Origin: Paenibacillus dendritiformis
GTDB taxonomy: Bacteria > Bacillota > Bacilli > Paenibacillales > Paenibacillaceae
DNA length: 64,000 nt
Direction of reading: 5' to 3'
NCBI RefSeq assembly: GCF_945605565.1
Contig: NZ_OX216966.1
Coordinates: forward strand, 4,828,001 to 4,892,000
The notes beneath the pieces are model-generated. The model had not been told where the DNA came from. It saw only the letters and a program-made list of their open reading frames with translations, and ran no database searches. Shown here one piece after another: positions 1-9,539 of the stretch. A program made the translations under genes and the position numbers. Each line of letters begins with the position of its first letter. Position 1 is the stretch's first letter.

Positions 1-441
1 TTTTTTGTGAGCCAGATCCTCGATCCGCATCGCGGCCATCGCATCGACGCATTGGCTGATTTCCTGCTTCGACAGCCTGCGGAACAGGCGGCTCCGGTTG
101 TACATCCCGGACTGCACCACCTCCATGACCGTGGCGGGGAACAGCGGATTGAACGAATTTTTTTGCGGAACATACCCTACACGTTCCCACTGCTTGAATC
201 GCTGAATCGGCGTGCCGAACAGCCTCACTTCCCCGGCGGTAGGCCGAAGAAGGCCTACCATTAAGCGCAGCAGCGTCGTCTTGCCTGCCCCGTTCGCCCC
301 GATGACCCCTACGAAGTCCCGTTCTCTCACCGTGAAGTTCACATTATCGAAGACCTTCTGCCCTTCATAGTCAAAACCGACATGATCCAACGTGATGACC
401 TGCCCGTGGCAGGGATCGGTTACGTGCATTGTTCTAGTCAT
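1..441 (-). CDS. znuC: Zinc ABC transporter ATP-binding protein (partial, N-terminal 147 residues)
   Basis: ATP-binding subunit of a ZnuABC/AdcCB-type zinc importer on the cytoplasmic face of the membrane. The visible part starts M-T-R-T-M-H-V, has the Walker A motif GANGAGKTT near residue 60 and the Q-loop YVPQKN near residue 105. The frame runs off the left edge before the LSGGQ signature and Walker B. The start at 441 is supported by AGGAAGAGAG just upstream; a second in-frame ATG lies at 429. It sits 73 bp downstream of znuA and is likely co-transcribed with it from the Zur-controlled promoter near 1576-1603. The permease gene is presumably outside the window. Confidence 0.85.
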   Translation of the reverse strand, partial: MTRTMHVTDPCHGQVITLDHVGFDYEGQKVFDNVNFTVRERDFVGVIGANGAGKTTLLRLMVGLLRPTAGEVRLFGTPIQRFKQWERVGYVPQKNSFNPLFPATVMEVVQSGMYNRSRLFRRLSKQEISQCVDAMAAMRIEDLAHKK

Positions 442-514
442 CTCTCTTCCTTATTCTCCCGGCCGGATCGCCGCCCGCGCCGGAATGTATCCTTCTTGCC
501 CGAAAGTATCCTTC

Positions 515-1519
515 TTATTGTAACGCTAGAAGGAGATTTTGCAAGTTGCGCTCCATCAGGGTCACATAATTATCGCCCGCCGCTTCCTGCTCCTGCGTCA
601 AGCCTTCGAGCGGATTCAAGACGAGCGTATCGACCTTCGCTTCCGAAGCCAGCGTCTGGGCCAATTGATCGGATACCAGTTCTTCGAAAAATACATATTT
701 CAGCTGCTTCTCCTGCATCAGCTTCGATAGATTCAGCAGATCCTGCGCGCGCGGCTCCGCATCCGGGGAGATGCCCATAATGGCATGCTGGTGCAGATCG
801 TAATCCCGCGCCAAGTATCCGAAGGCCTGATGCGACACGACGATATCGCGCTTCGCCACGTCCTTCAGCTTCGACGTATATTCCTGGTCGATCGAAGCCA
901 GCTTCGCTTTCAACTGCTCATAGTTCTTCTCGTAGTCGGCGCGATGCTCCGGATCGGCATCCACAAGCGCGTTCTTCACATTCTCCACCATGATGAGTGC
1001 AGACTTGGGACTGATCCACGTATGCGGATCGATATCGCCATGGTCATGTCCATGCTCATCCTCATGGGCATGCTCGCCCTCGGCGTGCGCTTCTTCCCCG
1101 TGCTCCTCTTCCTCTTCACTCGCCTTTATCAGCGTGATTCCATTGCTGACCTCGACGGTCTTCACCTTCGAGCCGGCTTCAAGCCCCTTTTGGAAATCAG
1201 GCAGCCAGCCTTCGAATCCGGCTCCGTTCACGAGCAGCAATTGCGCGTTGGACGCATTTTGCAAATCCCGGCTCTTCGGTGTCCAATCATGCGGCTCGAC
1301 TCCCGTCGGGATAAGATTGGTCACCTGTACATGGTCCCCTCCAATCTCGCTCGCCATGTAATAGATCGGATAGAAGCTTGTGATTACATTAACCTTGCCG
1401 TTGGCCGCTCCTTCCGCGGCCGAATCGTTATTCGCGCATGCATTCAGCAGCAGAAGACCGCAAGCGAGCAGCGCCAGCATGATGAACCGCAGCGACAGAC
1501 GTCGTTTCCCAAGATTCAT
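515..1519 (-). CDS. znuA: Zinc ABC transporter substrate-binding lipoprotein
   Basis: Captures zinc outside the membrane and delivers it to the ZnuB/ZnuC importer. The 334-residue product has a lipoprotein signal (lipobox LNAC, Cys28), then the TroA-like bilobed fold with a DPHTWISP motif. A loop of about 35 residues just before that motif is packed with His, Glu and Asp (HGEEAHAEGEHAHEDEHGHD), the hallmark of zinc rather than manganese binders. GGGAG precedes the ATG. It is the first gene of the operon, followed by znuC, and a near-perfect Zur box lies 36 bp upstream of the start. Length is normal for the family. Confidence 0.92.
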   Translation of the reverse strand: MNLGKRRLSLRFIMLALLACGLLLLNACANNDSAAEGAANGKVNVITSFYPIYYMASEIGGDHVQVTNLIPTGVEPHDWTPKSRDLQNASNAQLLLVNGAGFEGWLPDFQKGLEAGSKVKTVEVSNGITLIKASEEEEEHGEEAHAEGEHAHEDEHGHDHGDIDPHTWISPKSALIMVENVKNALVDADPEHRADYEKNYEQLKAKLASIDQEYTSKLKDVAKRDIVVSHQAFGYLARDYDLHQHAIMGISPDAEPRAQDLLNLSKLMQEKQLKYVFFEELVSDQLAQTLASEAKVDTLVLNPLEGLTQEQEAAGDNYVTLMERNLQNLLLALQ

Positions 1520-1555
1520 ATTCCAACTCCCTTTCCTGTCCTTGTTCTTTCTATT

Positions 1556-1570
1556 TCGTAATTATTACTA
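1556..1570. promoter_or_regulatory. Zur box upstream of znuA
   Basis: TCGTAATTATTACTA matches the Bacillus Zur consensus TCGTAATNATTACGA at all but one defined position (7-1-7 inverted repeat). It lies directly downstream of the -10 element of the znuA promoter, so bound Zur would block transcription when zinc is plentiful. A zur gene is at 5933-6397. Confidence 0.85.
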
Positions 1571-1575
1571 TTAAG

Positions 1576-1603
1576 ATTATAGCAGGGTCGAAGCACATGT
1601 CAA
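1576..1603 (-). promoter_or_regulatory. SigA-type promoter of znuA
   Basis: On the minus strand TTGACA (1603-1598), 16 bp spacer, TATAAT (1581-1576): both hexamers are perfect consensus. The predicted start point falls at about 1569, inside the Zur box. Confidence 0.85.
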
Positions 1604-1637
1604 TCCCCTCTTTACGGAAAAAAAATAGTTTCATGTT

Positions 1638-1666
1638 TTGACATCTTTCTACACCGATCATAAGAT
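1638..1666 (+). promoter_or_regulatory. SigA-type promoter of uppP
   Basis: TTGACA, 17 bp spacer, TAAGAT, about 60 bp upstream of the uppP start. It is divergent from and only 35 bp away from the znuA promoter. Confidence 0.7.
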
Positions 1667-1728
1667 GATAGAGGGTCATCTGGCATCTGAATCCCGCGGC
1701 AAACCTATTTTTATAAGGAGTGAAGAGT

Positions 1729-2541
1729 TTGGAATGGATAGACTGGCTGAAATACGCCATCCTTGGCCTGGTGCAAGGGGTTACGGAACCCATCCCGGTG
1801 TCTTCAAGCGGACATCTTGTTATCGTTGAGAAATTATTCGGCTTACATATCGAAGGGCTTGGATTTGAAGTATTCGTCAATTTCGCCTCTTTATTGGCTA
1901 TTCTGCTCATTTACCGCCTAGATATTGCGCGGCTGGCCGTCAACACATGCCGCTTTCTGTTCCGCCGCGACCCGGCGGCGAAGGCCGACTTCATGTTCGT
2001 CGTCTATCTCGTGCTGGCGACCATCCCGGCCGGCGTCATCGGCGTCCTGTTCAAGGATGTGATCGCGGACACCTTCAAAGGACTGAAAATCATCGGCGTG
2101 ACCCTGCTGGTAACCGCGCTTGCCCTGTGGCTTATTCGCAACCTGCGCGGCCGCAAAGGCGACAAAGACTTGTCGTTCGGCGAGACGTTCCTGGTCGGTC
2201 TGGCGCAATCGGTCGCCTTGATTCCCGGCATCAGCCGGTCCGGCGCGACCATCGTCGCCGCCATGGCCCTCGGATGGAAGCAGGAAACGGCGCTGCGTTT
2301 CTCCTTCTTCCTGTACATTCCCGTCAGCTTGGGCGGCATGATTCTCGAAGGGAAGGACATGCTGAAGGATCCGACGCTCGGGGAGTTCATCGGCCCGTAT
2401 TTGCTGGCCTTCGTCTGTTCCCTCGTCGCCTCCTACTTCGCGCTCCGCTGGTTCATGGGGCTGATGGCGCGGGGCAATCTGAAATGGTTCTCCCTGTACT
2501 GCGTGGCAGCCGGCCTCTTCGTGCTGCTGTTCCTGAATTGA
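1729..2541 (+). CDS. uppP: Undecaprenyl-diphosphate phosphatase (UppP/BacA)
   Basis: Polytopic membrane enzyme that dephosphorylates undecaprenyl diphosphate to recycle the lipid carrier of cell-wall synthesis; overexpression in other bacteria gives bacitracin resistance. Two family motifs are visible: [15 protein letters not shown] near the N-terminus and [12 protein letters not shown] near residue 170. Several hydrophobic spans fill the rest. About 270 residues is the normal length. AAGGAG at 1715-1720 points to the TTG at 1729 (8 bp spacing); the frame also has a GTG at 1720, but that overlaps the ribosome binding site. The gene stands alone with its own promoter and a hairpin terminator after it. 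Confidence 0.93.
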   Translation: MEWIDWLKYAILGLVQGVTEPIPVSSSGHLVIVEKLFGLHIEGLGFEVFVNFASLLAILLIYRLDIARLAVNTCRFLFRRDPAAKADFMFVVYLVLATIPAGVIGVLFKDVIADTFKGLKIIGVTLLVTALALWLIRNLRGRKGDKDLSFGETFLVGLAQSVALIPGISRSGATIVAAMALGWKQETALRFSFFLYIPVSLGGMILEGKDMLKDPTLGEFIGPYLLAFVCSLVASYFALRWFMGLMARGNLKWFSLYCVAAGLFVLLFLN

Positions 2542-2571
2542 TCCGTACGGACGAGCAATGTACGCAATACG

Positions 2572-2602
2572 CAAAAAGCTTGGCTTATCGCCAAGCTTTT
2601 TG
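2572..2602. terminator. Bidirectional intrinsic terminator between uppP and the NUDIX gene
   Basis: Inverted repeat CAAAAAGCTTGGC / GCCAAGCTTTTTG with a 5-base loop. It gives a U-run in both directions, so it can serve uppP (+) and the converging NUDIX gene (-). Confidence 0.85.
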
Positions 2603-2617
2603 TATTGTAGCTCGGGT

Positions 2618-3109
2618 TTAACCGAGCTGCTTCACCTTTTCTTCCAACCTAACTTTCGCATCTTCATCCCAGACGACAGAGATTTCAAATGTCCCCTCTT
2701 CGAAAAATAGAGGAAATCTGCGCTTGAACCAAGGCTGCATTGGCAATTCCAGCGCTTCTTGTATGTTAACCCAGACCAGCTCTCCTTCGGGCGGGTTTTG
2801 CAGCAGCTCCCCTTCATACCGCTTCGCGAGATAATTAAACACCATATACCGGTATTTCGTCTGCGGCACGACGTACTCATCAATTCCTTTAAAGATCAAA
2901 TCCTCCGGTTTTACGCGCAGTCCGGTCTCCTCCCACAGCTCTCGCACCGTGCCTTCTGCAATGCTTTCAGGAATTTCAACCTTGCCCCCAGGACCAAGAT
3001 AGCCTGGAAATCCAAGCTTATCGGGGCGATTCACCAGCAGCACCCGGTCTTCATCCTGCACAAGACACATCGTATATAACCCGCACTCCACCTTTTGCAA
3101 TCCAGACAT
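2618..3109 (-). CDS. NUDIX hydrolase (MutT-like)
   Basis: Small cytoplasmic pyrophosphohydrolase acting on a nucleoside diphosphate linked to another moiety; an 8-oxo-dGTP diphosphatase-like role is common for this subgroup but the substrate cannot be read from sequence. The Nudix box is complete: GGKVEIPES...RELWEETGL (GX5EX7REUXEEXGU) around residues 42-64. Length 163 residues is typical. GGGAGG lies upstream of the ATG. It converges with uppP onto a shared terminator. Confidence 0.85.
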   Translation of the reverse strand: MSGLQKVECGLYTMCLVQDEDRVLLVNRPDKLGFPGYLGPGGKVEIPESIAEGTVRELWEETGLRVKPEDLIFKGIDEYVVPQTKYRYMVFNYLAKRYEGELLQNPPEGELVWVNIQEALELPMQPWFKRRFPLFFEEGTFEISVVWDEDAKVRLEEKVKQLG

Positions 3110-3190
3110 ATTGCCCTCCCCATTGTCCCATGGATCATTTTCCCATCTTTCTTCAACTATACCACAAACAAACGTTCGTTAATACAAGCC

Positions 3191-3234
3191 CAAAAATGGC
3201 GTTCAAATTGATTTCCAATCTGAACGCCATTTTG
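3191..3234 (-). terminator. Intrinsic terminator of metG
   Basis: Inverted repeat AAAATGGCGTTCA / TGAACGCCATTTT with a 15-base loop, just past the metG stop codon. A/T runs flank both sides. Confidence 0.8.
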
Positions 3235-3243
3235 CATGCTATC

Positions 3244-5259
<2,016 letters not shown>

Positions 5260-5303
5260 TCATATTCGCTTGCAGCCGCTGGCAGTGAACCCCGGAATGC
5301 ACG

Positions 5304-5620
5304 CAAAAAAGCTCTCATCCACTTGGGACGAGAGCTGAACTCACGCGGTACCACCCAAATTCCTGCCGCCTTCCCTTCCTCTTCCGCAGGGCAGTGGCGA
5401 CAGCTTCATTGCGGCCGATTCAACCGGCCTGGAACATTCGTTATCGGGAATGAGCCGCCGCAGGCTTGCCTTCTCTCGCCATTCGCGTACAGAAGCTCGC
5501 AAGCGGATCCTCCGGGACCATGTTCGGAAGGGTTCACATACCGGTTCTCAGCAATCCCGGCTCTCTGCGATGCTCGTCGCTTCCTACTTATCCGTTCATC
5601 GGATGATATATGCCATATTG
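5304..5620 (-). promoter_or_regulatory. T-box riboswitch (tRNA-Met-sensing leader of metG)
   Basis: On the minus strand the T-box core TTTGGGTGGTACCGCGTGA (about 5360-5341) is followed by a terminator stem GCTCTCGTCCC...GATGAGAGC with a U6 run ending near 5304. Upstream, stem I elements are present (AGAGAGCCGGG, GAGAACCGGT). The likely specifier codon is ATG at 5539-5537, matching the downstream methionyl-tRNA synthetase. Uncharged tRNA-Met would stabilise the antiterminator and allow readthrough. Confidence 0.9.
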
Positions 5621-5637
5621 TCTCCAGCTTACCTCCA

Positions 5638-5667
5638 AATATATCCCAGCCCTCAGCCACATGTCAA
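5638..5667 (-). promoter_or_regulatory. Promoter of the metG T-box leader
   Basis: TTGACA (5667-5662), 18 bp spacer, TATATT (5643-5638) on the minus strand. The -35 overlaps the end of yidD. Confidence 0.65.
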
Positions 5668-5936
5668 GAGCGCTTAAGCGGAACCGGATCATAGCCGCCC
5701 GGATGGAACGGATGGCAGCGGCCGATCCGCTTGATCGCGAGCCAGCTCCCTTTGATCGGACCGTGAACCTCGAGCGCTTCCAGCGCATAGGCCGAACAGG
5801 TCGGATAGAAGCGGCACGTCGGAGGCTTCAACGGGGAGATGAATTTGCGGTAAAATCTCACCGGCCCCTGGAGCGTCCGCACCGCCCGCGATGGGCGTGA
5901 AGCGGCCTGCCGGCCCGGATCTTCGGGCGAGCTCAT
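5664..5936 (-). CDS. yidD: Membrane protein insertion efficiency factor YidD
   Basis: Small membrane-associated protein thought to help YidC/OxaI insert inner-membrane proteins. The conserved stretch is unmistakable: [20 protein letters not shown] followed by CSAYALEAL and [15 protein letters not shown], with the three conserved Cys. The open frame extends further upstream inside zur, but the ATG at 5936 overlaps the zur stop (ATGA), implying translational coupling and a 90-residue product. It has a short non-conserved N-terminal extension compared with typical 70-85-residue members. Confidence 0.88.
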   Translation of the reverse strand: MSSPEDPGRQAASRPSRAVRTLQGPVRFYRKFISPLKPPTCRFYPTCSAYALEALEVHGPIKGSWLAIKRIGRCHPFHPGGYDPVPLKRS

Positions 5937-6397
5937 GGCCGGGCACCGTCCTTGTCCGCGCTGGCCCCCGCTTCGGAACCGGCTGCATGCGAACAGGCTT
6001 CGCAATAGCCGAAGACTTCGAATTTATGCTTGACGACCTGGAACTTCTCCGGCACATCGGTCAGCGGCATCGGACAAAAATGTATCGGATACGTCTTCTC
6101 GCACTGCAAGCAGATCATATGATGATGGTGGTGCGCCTCAGCGCAATGCACACGGAACTTGACTCCGTCCTCGAAGACGATCTGCTCCAGCACGCCCAAT
6201 TCATTCATGACGCGGAGATTGCGGTATACCGTATCGAAGCTCAACCCCGAATACCGCTTCCCCATAAAATCATAGACATCCTTCGGTGTCAGGAAGCCGT
6301 CCGTATCGGCGAATAATTTGGCTAGCGTGCGACGCTGTTCCGTAATCCGCAGTCCTTGCGCCGCCATTTTGTCCAGTATTTGATCTGTGGTCAGCAT
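5933..6397 (-). CDS. zur: Fur-family transcriptional regulator, probably Zur
   Basis: Metal-dependent repressor. The 154-residue product has an N-terminal winged helix ([21 protein letters not shown]), a His-rich metal site ([11 protein letters not shown], residues 84-94) and two structural CxxC pairs (C96/C99 and C132/C135). Zur rather than Fur or PerR is inferred from the CxxC pattern, overall resemblance to Bacillus Zur, and a Zur box on znuA 4.4 kb away. GGGAGG lies 7 bp before the ATG at 6397; an upstream in-frame start at 6466 lacks a ribosome binding site. The C-terminus is an Ala/Gly/Asp-rich tail. It is coupled to yidD. Confidence 0.85.
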   Translation of the reverse strand: MLTTDQILDKMAAQGLRITEQRRTLAKLFADTDGFLTPKDVYDFMGKRYSGLSFDTVYRNLRVMNELGVLEQIVFEDGVKFRVHCAEAHHHHHMICLQCEKTYPIHFCPMPLTDVPEKFQVVKHKFEVFGYCEACSHAAGSEAGASADKDGARP

Positions 6398-6437
6398 CGG
6401 TGTCCCTCCCGTAGATTCCGAACCTCTCCTATAATAA

Positions 6438-6468
6438 TGAGCTATTGTCCTTCCGTAGTCAAACATTC
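6438..6468 (-). promoter_or_regulatory. Candidate promoter of zur-yidD
   Basis: On the minus strand TTGACT, 17 bp spacer, CATTAT. Only the -35 is close to consensus, so support is moderate. Confidence 0.4.
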
Positions 6469-6489
6469 TCCCCGCAACCCGCCGCCCCT

Positions 6490-6572
6490 GTCAATCCCAC
6501 CGCTCACCCGTCAGTCACTCCGTTCACTCTGTCAGTCACCCCGCTCAACCTTGTCAGTCACCCCACTTCTCC
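6490..6572. repeat. Short tandem direct repeats, 4 copies of about 21 bp
   Basis: GTCAGTCACYCC recurs at 6510, 6531 and 6553, with a degenerate copy (GTCAATCCCACC) at 6490. Spacing is 20-22 bp, about two helical turns. It lies between zur and the divergent GNAT gene. Function unknown. Confidence 0.6.
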
Positions 6573-6604
6573 GGACATGGTACAATAAGCACCGAGGTGA
6601 ATAG

Positions 6605-7177
6605 ATGATGATTCAACTGCTCCGGTTCCGGCAGCAAGACGCTCCATCCGATGTGGCGGAACAGCTTATCTCATTGATGCGTCATGAATGGCCGCAAGCA
6701 TTTGAAGACGAAGTCATACGCTGGCCGGACAATGCGGACACCAATCCGGTATCATTCGTATACGTATCCAATCTCAGCGTCATAAGCCACGTCGCCGTTC
6801 AGAACAAAACGCTTTATCATCAAGGCCAAGCATACCGCGCTTTCGGAATCAGCGAAGTCCTCACTCGCCCCTCCAGCCGGGGGCTTGGCTTCGGCACGAA
6901 GCTGATTCAGGAGGCGGCAGCCTATATCCAGACGCAGGATCCGGATATTTCCGTATTTACGTGCCAGCCCGAGCTGACGTCATTCTATACCCGGGGCGGT
7001 TGGGAACATATGGAGGGATCATGTCTGGTCGGCGGCACAAGAAGTAAGCCGTTCCGCAGCGATTCGCTGGGGCTGGCCGTCATGCTTCGCCTGCATTCGG
7101 CTGCAGCGCGGCAGCGGCGACAAGATTTCGAACAGGCGGATCTTTATCTTGAACTGGGCGAGAACATGTTGTGGTAA
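6605..7177 (+). CDS. GNAT-family N-acetyltransferase
   Basis: Predicted acetyl-CoA-dependent N-acetyltransferase; substrate unknown. The acetyl-CoA loop is SRGLGFGTKL near residues 98-107 (R/QxxGxG/A), followed by the usual helix and strand. Tyr at FYTRGGWE resembles the motif B region of small-molecule acetyltransferases. The 190-residue length is typical. GAGGTG lies 6 bp before the ATG. It is a lone gene between divergent zur and convergent siderophore-binding protein genes. Confidence 0.7.
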   Translation: MMIQLLRFRQQDAPSDVAEQLISLMRHEWPQAFEDEVIRWPDNADTNPVSFVYVSNLSVISHVAVQNKTLYHQGQAYRAFGISEVLTRPSSRGLGFGTKLIQEAAAYIQTQDPDISVFTCQPELTSFYTRGGWEHMEGSCLVGGTRSKPFRSDSLGLAVMLRLHSAAARQRRQDFEQADLYLELGENMLW

Positions 7178-7247
7178 CGCAATCGCTGGCCGGAATCTTC
7201 TTCTCCGCTGCCACACAACCGCTACCTCACAGCCACGCCTCTCAGCA

Positions 7248-7291
7248 AAAAAGGCTGCCCCTGCCATGCCTTCCGGCATGAGGGACAGCCT
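7248..7291 (-). terminator. Intrinsic terminator of the siderophore-binding protein gene
   Basis: Two-part stem on the minus strand (AGGCTG/CAGCCT outer, ATGCC/GGCAT inner) followed by a run of six T. It may also stop the converging GNAT transcript. Confidence 0.8.
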
Positions 7292-7307
7292 ATATGAGTT
7301 GATGCGA

Positions 7308-8288
7308 TTATTTCTCCAAATTGTACTGCTTGTACAAATCATCGAGCATCAGGTTCGCTGCGCGCACGCCGCCGGCCGTATTCCAGATCGCGTCATCGAC
7401 GCGGAAGACCTGATTGTTCTTGACGACGTTCAGGTTTTGCCACAGCTTGTCCTTTGTCCATTCTTCCTCCAGCTTCGATGCTTCCTGGTTCCCTGTCTCA
7501 TAGACGAAGTAGAACATCAAGTCGCCGTCCATTTCCGGAATCCGTTCCTTGGAGACGTCATCTGCGAAGGCGTCTTTTTGCTGGGCAGCCGGACGCTTGA
7601 TGCCGATCTGGTCAAAAATAATACCCGAGAACGTCTGCTTGTAGTAAATGCGCACCTTGCCTGGCATGAACCGGACAATCGATACTTCCTTGTTGAGCTG
7701 ATCGCCGGCCTTCGTCCGGAAATCTTCAACCCGCTTGTCGAAGTTCTGTATCAGCTGCTCGCCCTCCGTCTTCTTGTTGACGGCATCGGCCCACAGCAGC
7801 AAATTCTCTTTCCATTCTCCGCGCAATGTCTCGGAGAAAACCGTTGGGGCAATATCGCTTAGCTGCTGATAGAGCGCTTCATGGCGCATCTTCGTACCGA
7901 GAATGAGATCCGGCTGCAGGCTCAGAATCGCCTCCAGATTCGGCTGGCCTTCCTCGCCGAGGTCGACGACGCCTTCCATATCAGCCTTAATATGATTATA
8001 CCAAGGATCTCCCGTCCAGGACTTCACCGCTCCGACCGGCTTGATGCCGAGCTCAAGCAGCGCTTCTGTTCCCTCGTTCGTCAGCACGACGACGCGCTTC
8101 GGATGCGTTGGAACATTCGAGGTCCCCATCGCATGGTTGACGGCGCGAGTCTGAGCCTCGCTCTCTCCTTCCGCCTTCCCGGCGCCTTTCGTCGCACCGC
8201 CTGCGCTCCCATTCGAATTGCCGCCGCAAGCCGACAGCACCAGACCAATCACGAGCACGAGAGACAGCAATGATGTCCACTTCTTCAT
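7308..8288 (-). CDS. Iron-siderophore ABC transporter substrate-binding lipoprotein
   Basis: FecB/FhuD-type receptor that binds a ferric siderophore outside the membrane. The 326-residue protein has a lipobox LSAC (Cys21), a Gly/Ala/Glu linker, then a type III periplasmic-binding fold (THPKRVVVLTNEGTEALLEL; PNLEAILSLQPDLIL). It resembles Bacillus YfiY (hydroxycarboxylate siderophores) but the ligand is not determinable here. It is transcribed divergently from its permease genes across a 230 bp region with a perfect Fur box. A terminator follows. Confidence 0.88.
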   Translation of the reverse strand: MKKWTSLLSLVLVIGLVLSACGGNSNGSAGGATKGAGKAEGESEAQTRAVNHAMGTSNVPTHPKRVVVLTNEGTEALLELGIKPVGAVKSWTGDPWYNHIKADMEGVVDLGEEGQPNLEAILSLQPDLILGTKMRHEALYQQLSDIAPTVFSETLRGEWKENLLLWADAVNKKTEGEQLIQNFDKRVEDFRTKAGDQLNKEVSIVRFMPGKVRIYYKQTFSGIIFDQIGIKRPAAQQKDAFADDVSKERIPEMDGDLMFYFVYETGNQEASKLEEEWTKDKLWQNLNVVKNNQVFRVDDAIWNTAGGVRAANLMLDDLYKQYNLEK

Positions 8289-8390
8289 CGAGTAAATGCC
8301 CCTTTCCCATTACCAGAGCCGCCAACCGGCTCTTCCTTAGAATCATTCCAAACATTCAAAAAACGTTCAAAATTAAGCAATAATTTATTG

Positions 8391-8419
8391 TTGCAATTGA
8401 ATCGGCCAGTCCTGATAAT
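8391..8419 (+). promoter_or_regulatory. Promoter of the siderophore permease operon
   Basis: TTGCAA (8391-8396), 17 bp spacer, GATAAT (8414-8419). The -10 is embedded in the Fur box. Confidence 0.55.
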
Positions 8420-8427
8420 GATTATCA
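8413..8427. promoter_or_regulatory. Fur box
   Basis: TGATAATGATTATCA is an exact match to the 7-1-7 Bacillus Fur consensus TGATAATNATTATCA. Its position between the divergent siderophore genes, over the permease -10, predicts iron-dependent repression of both directions. Confidence 0.92.
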
Positions 8428-8519
8428 GTCGCCGAACAAGCTAATCGTATAGAATGTGCTGCGATTTGTCAACAATTGATTTTTATATCATTTACGTCAA
8501 AGAAAGGAATACGCCGCGC

Positions 8520-9539
8520 ATGAGAACTTCTTGGCTATCATCCTCGTCCGCCAAATGGATTGGCTGCATCGTTGGCATCTTCGTCCTGCTCGGATGCGTC
8601 TGGGCAAGCATCGTCTACGGCGTATTCGATACCAAGCTTCATCACGTATGGGAAGCGCTGACCGATTATCAGCACTATGCGACGAGCAATGAGCATATCG
8701 TCATCCGGGAAGTGCGAATTCCGCGGGCGCTCATTGCCGCTGCGGTCGGAGCCAGCCTCGGCATCTCTGGCGTCGTTCTGCAATCGCTGACCAAGAATCC
8801 GCTCGCCGATGCCGGGATTTTCGGAATCAACGCGAGCAGTTCCCTGTTTGTCGTGATCGGATTCATCTTTTTCCAGCTCAACTCGCTGCAATCCTTCACT
8901 TGGCTCGCGCTCGCCGGCGCCTGCGCCGGCTGCCTGTTCGTCTTCCTGCTCGGCTCGTCAGGCGGAAGACATATTCATCCGATTCGCATGACGCTGGCAG
9001 GCTCGGCCATCGCCGCGCTTAGCGGTTCGCTGACCAACGGGCTGCTCATCTCCAATCATCGGGCTATGGAGGAAGTACTGTTCTGGATTGCTGGATCAGT
9101 CGAAGGAAGAAAGCTGGAGGTTCTGCTTGACGTACTCCCGTACATGGCCGTCGCCTGGATCGGAGCCTGGGTGCTGGCCAAGCCGATGGATACACTGAAC
9201 CTCGGGGATGATGTCGCGGTCAGCCTCGGACTGAAGGTCGCCTATATCAAGTGGGGGATGGGACTGCTCATCGTCATGCTTGCCGGATCTTCGGTCGCCG
9301 TAGCGGGACCGATCGGATTCCTCGGCCTCGTCGTCCCGCATATCGCCCGCAGCCTGGTCGGCATCGGCATGCGCTGGCTTGTCGTCTACAGCGGCTTGCT
9401 CGGCGCGATCGTGCTCCTGCTTGCGGATATCGGCGCCCGCTTCATCGCCGAACCGAAGGAGATTCCGATCGGCGTCATGACCGCGATCATCGGGGTACCG
9501 TTCTTCGTATACGCCGCGCGCAAGGGGGTTAGAGGATGA
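8520..9539 (+). CDS. Iron-siderophore ABC transporter permease (FecC/YfiZ-like)
   Basis: One of two FecCD-family permease subunits that move ferric siderophore across the membrane. The 339-residue product has about nine to ten hydrophobic spans and the family motifs VRIPRALIAAAVGASLGISG, LTKNPLADAGIFGI and GPIGFLGLVVPHIAR. The ATG at 8520 follows AAAGGAATA; the open frame continues upstream to 8454 with no ribosome binding site. Its last four bases overlap the second permease gene (ATGA). No ATPase gene is present in the locus. Confidence 0.9.
   Translation: MRTSWLSSSSAKWIGCIVGIFVLLGCVWASIVYGVFDTKLHHVWEALTDYQHYATSNEHIVIREVRIPRALIAAAVGASLGISGVVLQSLTKNPLADAGIFGINASSSLFVVIGFIFFQLNSLQSFTWLALAGACAGCLFVFLLGSSGGRHIHPIRMTLAGSAIAALSGSLTNGLLISNHRAMEEVLFWIAGSVEGRKLEVLLDVLPYMAVAWIGAWVLAKPMDTLNLGDDVAVSLGLKVAYIKWGMGLLIVMLAGSSVAVAGPIGFLGLVVPHIARSLVGIGMRWLVVYSGLLGAIVLLLADIGARFIAEPKEIPIGVMTAIIGVPFFVYAARKGVRG

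Noticed and set aside
5406..5677. Short reading frames upstream of metG
   Set aside because: They lie within the T-box leader RNA, whose structure explains the sequence.
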